Origin: DATAFF01 sp036265615
GTDB lineage: Bacteria; Pseudomonadota; Alphaproteobacteria; Rhizobiales; Aestuariivirgaceae
NCBI GenBank assembly: GCA_036265615.1
Contig: DATAOT010000122.1
Location: forward strand, 14,254 to 78,253
Direction of reading: 5' to 3'
DNA length: 64,000 nucleotides
Part shown: piece after piece, positions 1-9,517 of the stretch
Layout of the letters: the number at the start of each line of letters is the position of its first letter
Position numbering within the stretch: position 1 is the first letter of the stretch
Program-made: the position numbers and the translations under genes
The notes under the pieces: generated by a model
What the model was told of the DNA's origin: nothing
Database searches by the model: none
The model's input: the letters and a program-made list of their open reading frames with translations, nothing else

Positions 1-2
1 GC

Positions 3-743
3 GCCACCGCCTTCTCGGCGTTCCAGGCCTTGACGGCGCTGCGCCAGGATCACAGCCCACCGGCCGACCAGACGCGCATGATCGAGGCGCTGAGCGAGGG
101 AGCGCGGGCGACGCTCGGGGTGGTCGCGACCTGCGCCACAGCCGGCATCATCGTGTGCGTCGTCAATCTGACGGGGCTCGGGCTCACCATCTCCGGCATC
201 ATCGTCGAGTTCGGCCAGGGATCGCGCCTGGCCGTGATCCTGCTTGCGGCGCTTGCCATGTGGGTGCTTGGCCTCGCCGTGCCGATCACCGCAAGCTACA
301 TCATCGCTGCAGTGATGCTGGTTCCGGCGCTCGTCAAGGTCGGCATCCCGGAGCCTGCAGCGCATATGTTCATGTTCTATTATGCAGTGCTTGGCGATGT
401 GTCGCCGCCAACTGCGCTGGCGCCCTTCGCCGCAGCCGCACTCACGGGTGGTCGCCCCTTCGCCACCATGCGGCAGGCGTGGAAATACACGCTGCCAGCA
501 TTTCTGGTGCCGGTGATGTTCTGCGTGAGCCCGACCGGCTTGAGACTCCTGATGATCACGCCGCAAGGCACCGCACCGACGAGCGTGGCGGATTTTGCGT
601 TGATTGCGATGACGAGCCTTATCGCAGCGGCGTCGCTTGCCGCCTTTGCCGCGAGCCTGACCGGCTATGCCTGGCGGCCGCTGACGGCACTCGAACGCGC
701 AGCTTTCGGCATTGTCGGGCTGGCGCTGCTGTGGGTGAGCTAA
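3..743 (+). CDS. TRAP transporter fused permease, C-terminal part (cut by window edge)
   Basis: This is the C-terminal end of a large integral-membrane subunit of a TRAP (probably TAXI-type, fused 4TM/12TM) solute importer. The frame is already open at base 3, so the true start lies outside the window. About 246 residues are visible, with at least five strongly hydrophobic segments. The segment YYAVLGDVSPPTALAPFAAA is typical of TRAP large-subunit families. TRAP importers use an ion gradient and a separate periplasmic binding protein, which is not in the window. The substrate cannot be told. The stop at 741-743 is followed by a short gap before an unrelated pilus gene. Confidence 0.85.
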   Translation, partial: ATAFSAFQALTALRQDHSPPADQTRMIEALSEGARATLGVVATCATAGIIVCVVNLTGLGLTISGIIVEFGQGSRLAVILLAALAMWVLGLAVPITASYIIAAVMLVPALVKVGIPEPAAHMFMFYYAVLGDVSPPTALAPFAAAALTGGRPFATMRQAWKYTLPAFLVPVMFCVSPTGLRLLMITPQGTAPTSVADFALIAMTSLIAAASLAAFAASLTGYAWRPLTALERAAFGIVGLALLWVS

Positions 744-838
744 CGTTTCGCTAACCATCGGCGAGGCTGACCTTTGCGCCGCAGGCAGATCAACTCTAAC
801 AAGAAGCGATGGGGCGATGACAACCAACACGGGATGCA

Positions 839-2053
839 ATGCGCGTCGTTGCAGCGGCTTGGGGAGCAACAAGAGGAAATGTCGGCGTGGCATTCGCGCT
901 GACAGTGATCCCGTTATGCGCTGTTCTTGGCGTGGCGATCGACTATCTCTGCGCGAGCAATCTGCGCAGCACCCTTCAGGCAGCCGCGGATGCTGCGGTA
1001 CTCGCTGCCGGAGCTCAGGGCAGCGACGACGACGCGACGCTCGAGGCGACCGTCGCCCGTTTCATGGATGCCAATCTGACCGCATCGGCGAAGGCCGCCC
1101 TCGGGAGCGTGCGGGTCACCTTCACCAAGCCGGCGACGATCAGGGTCGAAGCCCAAGCGGTGTCGAAGAACAGCTTCCTGAAGCTCGTCGGCATCGATGT
1201 GACCCCGGTCGCGGTGACGAGCGAGGCGGTCATGGGAAACCCGCTCGAGGTGGCGCTCGTTCTCGACAATACCGGTTCGATGGCAGGATCAAAGGAGGCG
1301 GCGCTGCGCAAGGCCGGCCGCGAGCTCGTCGACACCGTCATGGTCGACCAGGCCGACGTCAAGGTGGCGGTGGTGCCGTTCTCGCAATATGTCAATGTCG
1401 GTGTCGGAAACGGCACGGCGCCATGGCTTGCAGTGACCGCCCTTTCAGCCTCGGTAACATGGGCGGGTTGTGTCAGGTCGCGGCCGCAGCCGCTCGACGT
1501 GAGCGATCGGTCGCCGGAAATCCCCTACCCTTTCCTTGCACAGCAAAGCTCGCTGTCCCGCAATTATTTCTGCCCAAACCCTTTGACGCCGCTCACGGCC
1601 GAGAAGTCGGTTGTGATGGCGGCCATAGACAGCATGGTGATGAGCAGCCTCAGCACCTACATTCCCGCCGGGCTGATGTGGGGGTGGAACGTGCTGACGC
1701 CGGCCGCACCTTTCAGCGAGGCGCGAGCCAAGGGGGTGCGCAAGGCGATGGTGCTGATGACCGACGGAGCGAACACTGCCACACTCTTCCCCGGCGGCTT
1801 TCACCAGCCCGACCCCAATCCCGCGCAAACGGTCAACACGATGCTGACCCTGTGCGGCAACATCAAGCAGGCCGGAATCCATTTGTACACGGTTGCCTTT
1901 GCCATTTCCGGCGCCGATTTGCCGGTGATCGGTCAGCTCAGAACCTGCGCCAGCGACAGCGGGTCGGCCTTCACCGCCGATGACGGCACCGCGCTCATCC
2001 AAGTCTTCCGCGACATCACCAAGCAGCTCAAGGTGCTGCGGCTGGCACGCTAG
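839..2053 (+). CDS. TadG-like Flp-pilus assembly protein with von Willebrand A domain
   Basis: A 404-residue membrane-anchored protein. Residues about 14-36 form one hydrophobic segment like those of TadE/TadG pseudopilins, and the N-terminal part is Ala-rich as in that family. From about residue 137 a von Willebrand A domain begins, with the metal-site motif DNTGS at 143-147 and a later MTDGA segment. TadG-type proteins act at the cell envelope in assembly of Flp (Tad) pili or related adhesion structures. No other tad genes lie in the window, so this is an orphan copy. Its stop overlaps by a few bases the end of the convergent kup gene. The family call is firm; the exact role is inferred. 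Confidence 0.82.
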   Translation: MRVVAAAWGATRGNVGVAFALTVIPLCAVLGVAIDYLCASNLRSTLQAAADAAVLAAGAQGSDDDATLEATVARFMDANLTASAKAALGSVRVTFTKPATIRVEAQAVSKNSFLKLVGIDVTPVAVTSEAVMGNPLEVALVLDNTGSMAGSKEAALRKAGRELVDTVMVDQADVKVAVVPFSQYVNVGVGNGTAPWLAVTALSASVTWAGCVRSRPQPLDVSDRSPEIPYPFLAQQSSLSRNYFCPNPLTPLTAEKSVVMAAIDSMVMSSLSTYIPAGLMWGWNVLTPAAPFSEARAKGVRKAMVLMTDGANTATLFPGGFHQPDPNPAQTVNTMLTLCGNIKQAGIHLYTVAFAISGADLPVIGQLRTCASDSGSAFTADDGTALIQVFRDITKQLKVLRLAR

Positions 2054-3972
2054 ATCTCCAGCTGAGTCCCGAGCTCCACGACACGGCCGGTCGGGATCTT
2101 GAAGAAGCTCGTGGCGCTGGCGGAGTTCAGGGCCATGAAGGCAAACAGCCGTTCGCGCCACATCGCCATGCCGGGCCGGAGGCTTGGAACGATGGTCTCG
2201 CGGCTGACGAAGAACGACGTGCGCATCATGTCGAACTGGAGCCCGTAAAGGCCGCGGCATTGCACCAGCGCTGCGGGGATGTCGGGCGATTCCATGAACC
2301 CGTAGCGCAGGATCAGCCGGTAGAAGCCGTTGCCAAGCTCGGACAGGCGCAGCCTCTCCTCGCTTGCGACATGCGGTACGTCGGCGGTCACTACGGTCAG
2401 GAAGACGACACGATCATGCATTGTCTGATTGTGCTTGAGATTATGCAGCAGCGCGACCGGCACGCCTTCGGCACGCGAGGTGAGGAACACGGCATTGCCC
2501 TTGGCCCGCGGGATCTTGTCGCTCAAGGAACGCATGAAAGTGTCGAACGGCATGGCATGGCGGGCCAGCTGTTCCTGGACGAGCTCGCGGCCGCGCTTCC
2601 AGGTGGTGAGCACGGTGAAGGTGGTGAGCGCAACAAGCAGCGGGAACCAACCGCCTTGCGGGATCTTGATGGCGTTGGCCGAGAAGAAGGCGAGATCGAC
2701 AAGGAACAGCGAGCCTGCGACGAGCCCGACGATCAGCGGCTGCCAACGCCACATCATGCCCATGACGAATGCGATCAATATGGTGTCGATCATCATGGTG
2801 CCGGTCACGGCAATTCCATAGGCAGCAGCGAGATCGCTGGACGAGCCAAAGCCGACCACCAGCCCCACGACGGCGCAATAGAGCGTCCAGTTGATGAACG
2901 GCACGTAGATTTGCCCGCGCTCCTCGCCTGAAGTGTGGATGATCTTGAGCCGCGGCAGAAGGCCGAGCTGGATGGCCTGACGTGCCACCGAGAAGGCACC
3001 GGAGATCACCGCCTGCGAGGCGATAACGGTGGCAAGCGTCGCCAAGATGACGAGCGGCAGGAGGCCCCAGTCAGGTGCCAGCCGGAAGAACGGGCTGTGA
3101 ATCGCCTCGGCATTTTGCAGCAGCAGGGCACCCTGGCCGAAATAGTTGAGCAGCAGTGCCGGCTTGACGAAGCTGAACCAGGCAAGGCGAATGGGCAGCT
3201 TGCCGAAATGTCCCATATCGGTGTAGAGCGCCTCCGCACCGGTCGCAGCGAGGAACACCGACCCGAGCGCGAAGAAACCCTGAAGCGGATGCCTGACAAT
3301 GAAGCCGACGCCATAGAGCGGATTGGCGGCATAGAGTATCTCCGGCGCGTGCACGAGATTGATCAGGCCGAGCAAAGACAGGGTGAGAAACCAGACCGAC
3401 ATGATCGGGCCGAACATCAACCCGACGGTAGCCGTGCCATGGCTCTGCAGGGCGAAGAGGCCGGTGATAATGATGACGGTCAGCGGGATGACATAGCTTG
3501 CGAGCTGCGGGGTCACCACCTCCAGACCCTCGACCGCCGACAGCACCGAGATTGCCGGCGTGATCATGCTGTCGCCGTAGAACAGGGCCGCAGCGAAGAT
3601 GCCGAGGAGGAGGAGGAAGCGAGCGGCGCGGGTGCCCTTGGTGACCTCGCTGACCAGCGCCAGCAGGGCGAGGCTGCCACCCTCGCCGCGGTTGTCGGCC
3701 CGCATGATGATGCTGACATATTTCACCGACACCAGGATGATGATCGTCCAGCAGACAAGCGACAGAATGCCGAACAGATTCTGCGGCGTCACCGGCAGCG
3801 GATGATGCCCGGCAAAGGTCTCGCGCACGGCATAAAGCGGGCTCGTGCCGATATCGCCGAACACGATACCGACGGCTGCAACCACCAGTCCAGCCAGCTT
3901 ACTGCCTTCCGTCTTCATCCGGCCATGCGTTGATTGAATGGCGCTCCAGAACAAACGCCGCGAGCCATCCAT
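2050..3972 (-). CDS. kup: Kup family low-affinity potassium transporter
   Basis: Kup proteins take up K+ with protons across the inner membrane. The N-terminal signature GDIGTSPLYA is at residues 39-48, followed by about twelve hydrophobic segments and a C-terminal cytoplasmic part of roughly 180 residues, matching the usual length of 620-660 residues. The ATG at 3972 is chosen because a strong purine-rich ribosome site (GAGGGGG) stands six bases before it. An upstream in-frame ATG at 4026 would overlap the neighbouring SDR gene, and an internal ATG at 3918 would give the shorter Escherichia coli-like N-terminus. It lies just downstream of an SDR gene on the same strand. No regulatory site was recognised. 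Confidence 0.93.
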   Translation of the reverse strand: MDGSRRLFWSAIQSTHGRMKTEGSKLAGLVVAAVGIVFGDIGTSPLYAVRETFAGHHPLPVTPQNLFGILSLVCWTIIILVSVKYVSIIMRADNRGEGGSLALLALVSEVTKGTRAARFLLLLGIFAAALFYGDSMITPAISVLSAVEGLEVVTPQLASYVIPLTVIIITGLFALQSHGTATVGLMFGPIMSVWFLTLSLLGLINLVHAPEILYAANPLYGVGFIVRHPLQGFFALGSVFLAATGAEALYTDMGHFGKLPIRLAWFSFVKPALLLNYFGQGALLLQNAEAIHSPFFRLAPDWGLLPLVILATLATVIASQAVISGAFSVARQAIQLGLLPRLKIIHTSGEERGQIYVPFINWTLYCAVVGLVVGFGSSSDLAAAYGIAVTGTMMIDTILIAFVMGMMWRWQPLIVGLVAGSLFLVDLAFFSANAIKIPQGGWFPLLVALTTFTVLTTWKRGRELVQEQLARHAMPFDTFMRSLSDKIPRAKGNAVFLTSRAEGVPVALLHNLKHNQTMHDRVVFLTVVTADVPHVASEERLRLSELGNGFYRLILRYGFMESPDIPAALVQCRGLYGLQFDMMRTSFFVSRETIVPSLRPGMAMWRERLFAFMALNSASATSFFKIPTGRVVELGTQLEI

Positions 3973-3994
3973 GCGGTTCCCCCTCATGACCACC

Positions 3995-4753
3995 TCAATA
4001 GGTGGCGCGCCCTCCAGTGAGATCAAAGGTGAAGCCAGTGGAGAAACTGCATTCGGGCGAGATGATCCAGGCGATCATCGCCGCCACCTCGTTCAAGGTG
4101 CCCAGGCGGCGCATGGGGATTTTCTGAGTCATGTAATCGACAGTAGCCTGCGGCAGTTGGTCCACCATGGGCGTCTGGATCACCGCCGGGGCCAACGCAT
4201 TGATGGTGATTCCGCTCTCGGCATAGTCCTTTGCCATCGACTTGACCAGCCCGATCAGGCCGGCCTTGCTGGCGGAATAGGCCGTCATGCCGGCGTTTCC
4301 CTCCTTGCCGGCAATCGAGGCGACGTGCAGGAGCCGGCCGTAATTCTGCGCGAGCATGATCGGCAGGACAGCCTGCGAGACCAGAAGCGCTCCCCGGAGG
4401 TTGATGCGGTAAACCAGATCGAAATCGTCGAGATCGACTTCATGAGCCCGGAGATTGGTGCGCCCGGTGACGCCAGCGCAGTTGACAACGCCGTCAATCC
4501 TGCCGAAATCGGCCATTGCCGCAGCCACAGCGTCGGTCACCGAGGCCATTTCCGTCACGTCGCAGGCAGCGCTCAAGCTGCGGCCGCCACTGGAAGAAAT
4601 CCGCTCGGCCACCGCTGCGGCACCCGCCGCGTTCCTGTCCAGACAACCGACGGTCACACTCCGTTGTGCAAGATATTCGGCGGCGGCCATGCCGATGCCG
4701 CTGGCTGCCCCGATCACCAGCACAAAATAAGGTCGATCCGCCAACGATCCCAT
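3995..4753 (-). CDS. Short-chain dehydrogenase/reductase (FabG-like)
   Basis: A classical SDR of about 252 residues, expected to use NAD(P)H to interconvert an alcohol and a ketone in the cytoplasm. The cofactor motif GAASGIG is near the N-terminus, followed by NCAG in the central sheet, the catalytic serine in ASIAG, the YSASK motif (Tyr and Lys of the active site) and a closing GG near the C-terminus. The ATG at 4753 gives the normal distance to the glycine-rich loop; an in-frame ATG at 4789 would add twelve residues. It lies just upstream of kup and diverges from the dps gene. The substrate is unknown. Confidence 0.85.
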   Translation of the reverse strand: MGSLADRPYFVLVIGAASGIGMAAAEYLAQRSVTVGCLDRNAAGAAAVAERISSSGGRSLSAACDVTEMASVTDAVAAAMADFGRIDGVVNCAGVTGRTNLRAHEVDLDDFDLVYRINLRGALLVSQAVLPIMLAQNYGRLLHVASIAGKEGNAGMTAYSASKAGLIGLVKSMAKDYAESGITINALAPAVIQTPMVDQLPQATVDYMTQKIPMRRLGTLNEVAAMIAWIISPECSFSTGFTFDLTGGRATY

Positions 4754-4919
4754 GCAAGCCACCACGCCTCTGGTCGACAGCGGACGCATCGGCCCCGACC
4801 GCGACGGGCCATGCGTCTAGCATGGCACCCGCCGGCCTGCCAGAACGATTTGCTTCCCTTTTTCTGGCACCTGCCGCAAGAATGGCGCCGCCCATCTCTC
4901 AAACATCACGAGGTTGCCA

Positions 4920-5447
4920 GTGTCAAAGGACAGAAACAGGGACGCAGCGAAGTCGAGCGTGGCGGCGCTCGATACGCCGACCGATCTCAGCGCCAATGCC
5001 GTTCCTGAGATCTCAAGCGCCTTGAACGCGTTGCTTGCCGATACTTTCGCTCTCTATCTCAAGACAAAAAATTTCCACTGGCACGTCAGCGGACCGCATT
5101 TCCGCGACTACCATCTGCTGCTCGACGAGCAGGCGGAGCAGATCTTCGGGGCCACCGACGATATCGCCGAGCGGGTGCGAAAGATCGGCGGGACCACGCT
5201 GCGCTCGATTGGACAGATCGCCAAGCTGCAGCGCGTCAAGGACAACGATGCCGCATTCGTGGCGCCGCGCGAAATGCTGCGCGAGTTGATGAACGACAAC
5301 AAGGCGATGGCCCACAATCTGCGCGAGGCCCGCGACATCGCCGAGAAGCATGACGATGTCGGCACGACGCAGCTGCTCGAAACCTTCATCGATCAGGCGG
5401 AGCGCCGCACCTGGTTCCTGTTCGAGGCGAGCCGCAGCGACGAGTGA
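4920..5447 (+). CDS. Dps-family DNA-protecting ferritin-like protein
   Basis: A 175-residue mini-ferritin of the Dps family. These assemble into 12-subunit shells that oxidise and store iron with peroxide and often bind DNA in starved cells. The ferroxidase signature is visible near residues 45-70: KNFHWHV followed by a D..E pattern (LLLDEQAEQIF). The GTG at 4920 is chosen because GAGG at 4910-4913 sits six bases before it; a TTG at 4914 directly abuts that site and is unlikely. The N-terminal extension holds several Lys and Arg residues that may help DNA binding. A MarC-family gene follows after three bases, so the two are probably co-transcribed. Confidence 0.88.
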   Translation: MSKDRNRDAAKSSVAALDTPTDLSANAVPEISSALNALLADTFALYLKTKNFHWHVSGPHFRDYHLLLDEQAEQIFGATDDIAERVRKIGGTTLRSIGQIAKLQRVKDNDAAFVAPREMLRELMNDNKAMAHNLREARDIAEKHDDVGTTQLLETFIDQAERRTWFLFEASRSDE

Positions 5448-5450
5448 CTC

Positions 5451-6101
5451 TTGGACGACTTCATCCACTCGATCCTGCTGGTGTTCGCCGGCCTGTTCCC
5501 GATCGTCAATCCGGTCGGCGATGCGCCGATCTTCCTGACGCTCACCCGTCACTGCAGCAAGGGTGAGCGCCATTTGCTCGCCGGCAAGGTGGCGATCAAC
5601 AGTTTCATCCTGCTGACTGCATCGCTGTTCCTCGGCTCCCATGTGTTGGAATTCTTCGGCATCACGCTGCCGGTGCTGCGGATCGCCGGCGGACTCGTGG
5701 TAACGGCGTTCGGCTGGAAACTGCTTCATGCCGGCGACAATCCCGATGAGTCCGGCAACAGCACCCAACCCAACACCGAGGTCGATGCGTTTTACCCTCT
5801 GACCATGCCGCTCACTGTCGGCCCCGGATCGATTTCGGTGGCGATTGCGCTCGGCACCCAACGCCCGGCGGTCGAGCAATATTTTTCCCAGTTTGCGTCG
5901 CTGGCGCTGGCGGCGGTGCTCGGTCTCGCGGCGATCGCGGTGACGATCTATGTGTGCTACCGCTTCGCCGAGCAGATCGTGGCGGTTCTAGGAGAGCGCG
6001 GCACCGATGTGGTGATGCGACTTTCGGCGTTCATCCTGTTGTGCATCGGCATCCAGATCATGTGGAACGGCTATTGGAGCCTGGTGCATCCCGCACCCTG
6101 A
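5451..6101 (+). CDS. MarC-family integral membrane protein
   Basis: A 216-residue protein with about six hydrophobic segments and the family signature FPIVNPVGDAPIF near the N-terminus. A second conserved stretch, PLTMPLTVGPGSI, is also seen. MarC-family proteins are inner-membrane proteins of unsettled function, formerly linked to multiple antibiotic resistance. The start is a TTG at 5451, three bases after the dps stop, which suggests translational coupling. Its last 44 bases overlap the end of the convergent oxidoreductase gene at 6058-8532. Family assignment is firm; function is not. Confidence 0.87.
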   Translation: MDDFIHSILLVFAGLFPIVNPVGDAPIFLTLTRHCSKGERHLLAGKVAINSFILLTASLFLGSHVLEFFGITLPVLRIAGGLVVTAFGWKLLHAGDNPDESGNSTQPNTEVDAFYPLTMPLTVGPGSISVAIALGTQRPAVEQYFSQFASLALAAVLGLAAIAVTIYVCYRFAEQIVAVLGERGTDVVMRLSAFILLCIGIQIMWNGYWSLVHPAP

Positions 6102-8532
6102 GCCCCGCCGGGTCGTAGAGCGGCTGCTGATGCAATGCGGCCGGGACGACGTCATTGGCAACGACCAGCGCGTAGCGCCCGGAATTCAGCCAGTCGTCGC
6201 TCACCCCTTGCAAGTTGCGGACGTAGCCCAGGCCGATGGGGCTCCCAACAGTGTAGCCATAGCCACCGCTCGTCAGATAACCGACGAATTCGCCGTCTCG
6301 AAGGATCGTCTCGCGGCCGCTGAGCACCACATCGGAATCCTCGGTGGTGAAGCCGCAGAGCCGTTTGCGCAGCGGCTTGCCGGCAGCCACTTCCAGAGCC
6401 TCGCGACCGATGAAGGGCCGGTCCCGCCCGAGCTTGACAAAGGTGCCGAGGCCGGCTTCGAAGGGCGTATCATTGGCCGTGATGTCGCTGCCCCAGGCGC
6501 GGTAGAACTTTTCGAGCCTGAGCGACTCGATGGCGCGATAGCCGGCGAGCTTGAGCCCGTGGGCGCTTCCTGCGGCCATGATGGCGTCGAACAGCTCGGC
6601 TGCGGCGCCGGTCGGCACGTGCAGTTCATAGCCGAGCTCGCCGACATAGGTGACGCGGAGCAGCCTGACCGGGATGGCGGCGACGGCGATCGTCGCGGCA
6701 TGACCGAACGGAAAGGCTTGGTTCGACAAATCGGCGTCAGTCAAGGAAGCCAGCACTGCACGAGAGCGCGGGCCCATCAGCGACAGCGTGGCATAGGCTT
6801 CGGTGATGTCGGTCAGCGCGACATCGGCGCCCTTCGGGAGGTGGTCGCGGATCCAGCCGAAATCGTGGGTGCGGAAGCCGGTCCCCGTGACGATGTAGTA
6901 GCGATCCTCGGCAAGGCGGGCGACGGTGATATCGGCCTCGATGCCGCCGCGGCGGTTGAGCAGCTGGGTATAGGTGATGCGCCCGGGCGGGTGGGTCACA
7001 TCGTTGGCCGAGACAAGCGACAGGCTTGCGCCGGCATCAGGGCCGGTCAGCTCGAATTTGGCAAAGGAGCTCTGGTCGAACAAGCCGACTGCTCCGCGCA
7101 CTGCGCGGTGCTCCTCGCCGACCGCGGCGAACCAGTTCTGGCGGCCCATGGAGGGCAGGTCATGCGCTTGCGAGCCGTTTGCGGCGAACCAGTTGGCGCG
7201 CTCCCAGCCGAGCTTCGAGCCGAAGCAGGCATGGCGGGCCCTGAGACGGCCATAGAGCGGCGAGATCAGGCGCGGCCGCCCTGACTCGTACTCCTCATGC
7301 GGATAAGCGATCGCATAATGGCGGCCATAGGCCTCCAGGGTCCGGTCGCGGACGAAGGGCTGGTCGCGGTGAATGGCCGCGAAGCGGCGGATGTCGACGA
7401 CCCAGAGGTCGAGCGGCGCCTCGCCTTCAACGACCCATCGGGCGAGGGCCCAGCCGGCGCCGCCGGCACTGGCTATGCCGAAAGCGTTGAAGCCGGCGCC
7501 GACGTAGAAATTTTCGAGTTCCGGGGCGCGCCCGAGGATGAAATTGCCATCCGGCGTGAAGCTTTCGGGCCCGTGGATCATCCGTTTGACGCCGGTGGTC
7601 TCGAGCGCCGGCACCCGAGCCAGCGCCTGAATCATGTGCTGCTCGAAGTGCTGCCAGTCGTCCGCGAACAGCTGGAAGGCGAAGTCAGCCGGCGCCGGAT
7701 CGACCGCCCAGGGCCGCGGATCGGGCTCATAGCCGCCCATGACGAGCCCGCCGACTTCCTCCTTGAAGTATGTGCGTCGGTCGGGATCGCGAACGGTGGC
7801 GATGTCGCGGGCGAGGCCGGGAATCGGCTCGGTGATCAGATATTGGTGCATGACTGCCTGGAGCGGCACGCTGACGCCGGCCAACGCGCCGACATCGCGG
7901 GCCCACAGCCCGGCACAGTTCACCACCTTGTCGCAGGCGATAGTGCCGCGGCCGGTGCGGATGGCCTTGATCCGGCCAGCGGCGATGTCGAAGCCTTCGA
8001 CCCGCACCCCCTCATGGAACACCGCGCCGTGCCCCCGCGCGCCCTTGGCGAGGGCCTGAGCAATATCCGACGGGCTCGCCTGGCCGTCGCTCGGCAGGAA
8101 GCTTGCGCCGATCAGATCGTCGACCGTCATCAGCGGCCACATGGCCTTCACCTCGGCGGGCGACAGCAGCTGCATCTCCATGCCGAAGCTTCGCGCCGTG
8201 GTCGCCAGGCGCTTGAACTCGGTCCAGCGGTCGGCATTGCAGGCAAGCCTCAGGCAGCCGGTCATCTTCCAGCCGGTGGCAAGCCCGGTCTCTGCCTCGA
8301 GGCGGCTGTAGAGCTCGACGGAATATTTCAGGAGCTGGGTGATCGAGGCCGACGACCTCAGCTGGCCGACAAGGCCGGCCGCATGCCAGGTCGAGCCGGA
8401 GGTGAGCTGGTTCTGTTCCAGCACGACGACATCGGCGCGGTGATCGCGGGCGAGGTGATAGGCGGTGGAGCAGCCGATGATGCCGCCGCCGATCACCACG
8501 ATCTCGGCATGGCTGGGCAGGGACCCGGTCAT
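6058..8532 (-). CDS. FAD-dependent dimethylglycine/sarcosine dehydrogenase-like enzyme with GcvT domain
   Basis: An 824-residue two-domain protein. The N-terminal 400 or so residues are a DAO-type FAD oxidoreductase starting with the nucleotide motif VVIGGGIIGC. STWHAAGL follows, in which the histidine matches the residue that carries covalent FAD in dimethylglycine dehydrogenase. The C-terminal half is a GcvT-like aminomethyltransferase fold, with the conserved GELGYELHVP and GYRAIESLRLEK segments. Relatives oxidatively demethylate N-methylated amino acids and pass the one-carbon unit to tetrahydrofolate. Its start overlaps the stop of the upstream phosphotransferase (ATGA overlap), so the two are translated together. 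The true substrate may be another N-methyl compound. Confidence 0.88.
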   Translation of the reverse strand: MTGSLPSHAEIVVIGGGIIGCSTAYHLARDHRADVVVLEQNQLTSGSTWHAAGLVGQLRSSASITQLLKYSVELYSRLEAETGLATGWKMTGCLRLACNADRWTEFKRLATTARSFGMEMQLLSPAEVKAMWPLMTVDDLIGASFLPSDGQASPSDIAQALAKGARGHGAVFHEGVRVEGFDIAAGRIKAIRTGRGTIACDKVVNCAGLWARDVGALAGVSVPLQAVMHQYLITEPIPGLARDIATVRDPDRRTYFKEEVGGLVMGGYEPDPRPWAVDPAPADFAFQLFADDWQHFEQHMIQALARVPALETTGVKRMIHGPESFTPDGNFILGRAPELENFYVGAGFNAFGIASAGGAGWALARWVVEGEAPLDLWVVDIRRFAAIHRDQPFVRDRTLEAYGRHYAIAYPHEEYESGRPRLISPLYGRLRARHACFGSKLGWERANWFAANGSQAHDLPSMGRQNWFAAVGEEHRAVRGAVGLFDQSSFAKFELTGPDAGASLSLVSANDVTHPPGRITYTQLLNRRGGIEADITVARLAEDRYYIVTGTGFRTHDFGWIRDHLPKGADVALTDITEAYATLSLMGPRSRAVLASLTDADLSNQAFPFGHAATIAVAAIPVRLLRVTYVGELGYELHVPTGAAAELFDAIMAAGSAHGLKLAGYRAIESLRLEKFYRAWGSDITANDTPFEAGLGTFVKLGRDRPFIGREALEVAAGKPLRKRLCGFTTEDSDVVLSGRETILRDGEFVGYLTSGGYGYTVGSPIGLGYVRNLQGVSDDWLNSGRYALVVANDVVPAALHQQPLYDPAGLRVRDAPGSNSRST

Positions 8533-9413
8533 GACGGGCTCCGGTCGAAGGCGGCGATGAGACGGTCGAAACGGCCGACGAACTCGTCGCCATGGGCAAT
8601 ATAGTCGACGCCCGGACTGTCAAGATAGAGCTCGGAAACCATGGCCCACATCGCCTCGCGCAGGGCCGAAGCGGCCTTCATCGCCTCGAAGCTGCGCCGG
8701 AGTGCTGCACCCGGTTCGCCGTCGAAATAGGCAGCGAGCAGCGCCTCCTCCTCGGCGCGGCCGAAGCTTGCATTGGCGGCGATGTTGGCGAGGTCGAACA
8801 TCGCCGTTCCGAAGGCGCCATATTCCCAATCGATGAGCCACAGCCGCGTGCCGTCATCAAGGAAGTTGGTGGGCAGGAGATCGTGATGGCCAAAGACGAT
8901 CGGCAGCGGCGCCTGCGCCGCCTCGAGCCGTTCGGCCGCGCGCAGCCAACCCGGGATCATCGGCCGATTGCGGTGGCCGGCCCGGGTGAGCGTCGCGGCG
9001 TAGTCGCGCAGCACATGGAAGACCCAGAAGATCTGGGCCGGCCCCAGGACATGGCGGGCCAGCTCGCGATGGCAGCGCCTGAGCAGGGCGGCACAGGCTT
9101 CGACATTGCCCCGGACATCGGCTTCGCCAAAGGTGCGCCCATCGATGAATTCGAGCACCAGGACGCCCGGTTCGTCATGGATGACGCGGGGCGACAGTCC
9201 GGCGGCATGGGCGGCGCGGCTGGTCAAGGCTTCTCGCTCTCGCGAAACATGATGGAACGGGAAATCGTCACCCAGCCGGGCGACGGCCTTCCTGCCGCCC
9301 TCATCCGTGACGCGGAAGCTCACATTGCTGAGGCCGCCTTTCAGCGGCTCCAGGGTGATCGGGCCATGCCAGCAGGGCAACGCTCGGATGCGCCTTTCGG
9401 CAGTGTCGCTCAA
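8529..9413 (-). CDS. Choline/aminoglycoside-kinase-like phosphotransferase
   Basis: About 294 residues with the APH/choline-kinase fold, expected to move phosphate from ATP to a small hydroxylated substrate. The catalytic loop appears as FGHHDLLPTNFL (Brenner motif HxDxxxxN) and the metal motif as LIDWEYG. The TTG at 9413 is preferred because AGGAGGG lies five bases before it. An open frame extends upstream to 9533, but that part crosses the divergent promoter and its repeats. The gene overlaps the downstream FAD/GcvT enzyme by four bases. Given that partner, a choline- or ethanolamine-like substrate is a reasonable guess, not shown. Confidence 0.83.
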   Translation of the reverse strand: MSDTAERRIRALPCWHGPITLEPLKGGLSNVSFRVTDEGGRKAVARLGDDFPFHHVSREREALTSRAAHAAGLSPRVIHDEPGVLVLEFIDGRTFGEADVRGNVEACAALLRRCHRELARHVLGPAQIFWVFHVLRDYAATLTRAGHRNRPMIPGWLRAAERLEAAQAPLPIVFGHHDLLPTNFLDDGTRLWLIDWEYGAFGTAMFDLANIAANASFGRAEEEALLAAYFDGEPGAALRRSFEAMKAASALREAMWAMVSELYLDSPGVDYIAHGDEFVGRFDRLIAAFDRSPS

Positions 9414-9455
9414 GCGAACCCTCCTGGCAGATGTGCATCGGTTGGCGCTAGACAA

Positions 9456-9487
9456 TAAGCAATAGCCGACCGGCATTAGGCAATAGC
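9456..9487. promoter_or_regulatory. Paired direct repeats TARGCAATAGC in a divergent promoter
   Basis: Two near-identical 11-base direct repeats lie at 9456-9466 (TAAGCAATAGC) and 9477-9487 (TAGGCAATAGC). They start 21 bases apart, two helical turns. They sit in the 104-base gap between the leftward phosphotransferase and the rightward enolase-superfamily gene, just where a shared activator or repressor would bind. No regulator gene lies next to them, so the binding protein is unknown. Confidence 0.45.
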
Positions 9488-9517
9488 TCGAGAACGGCAG
9501 GACGCTTGGAGACAGCC

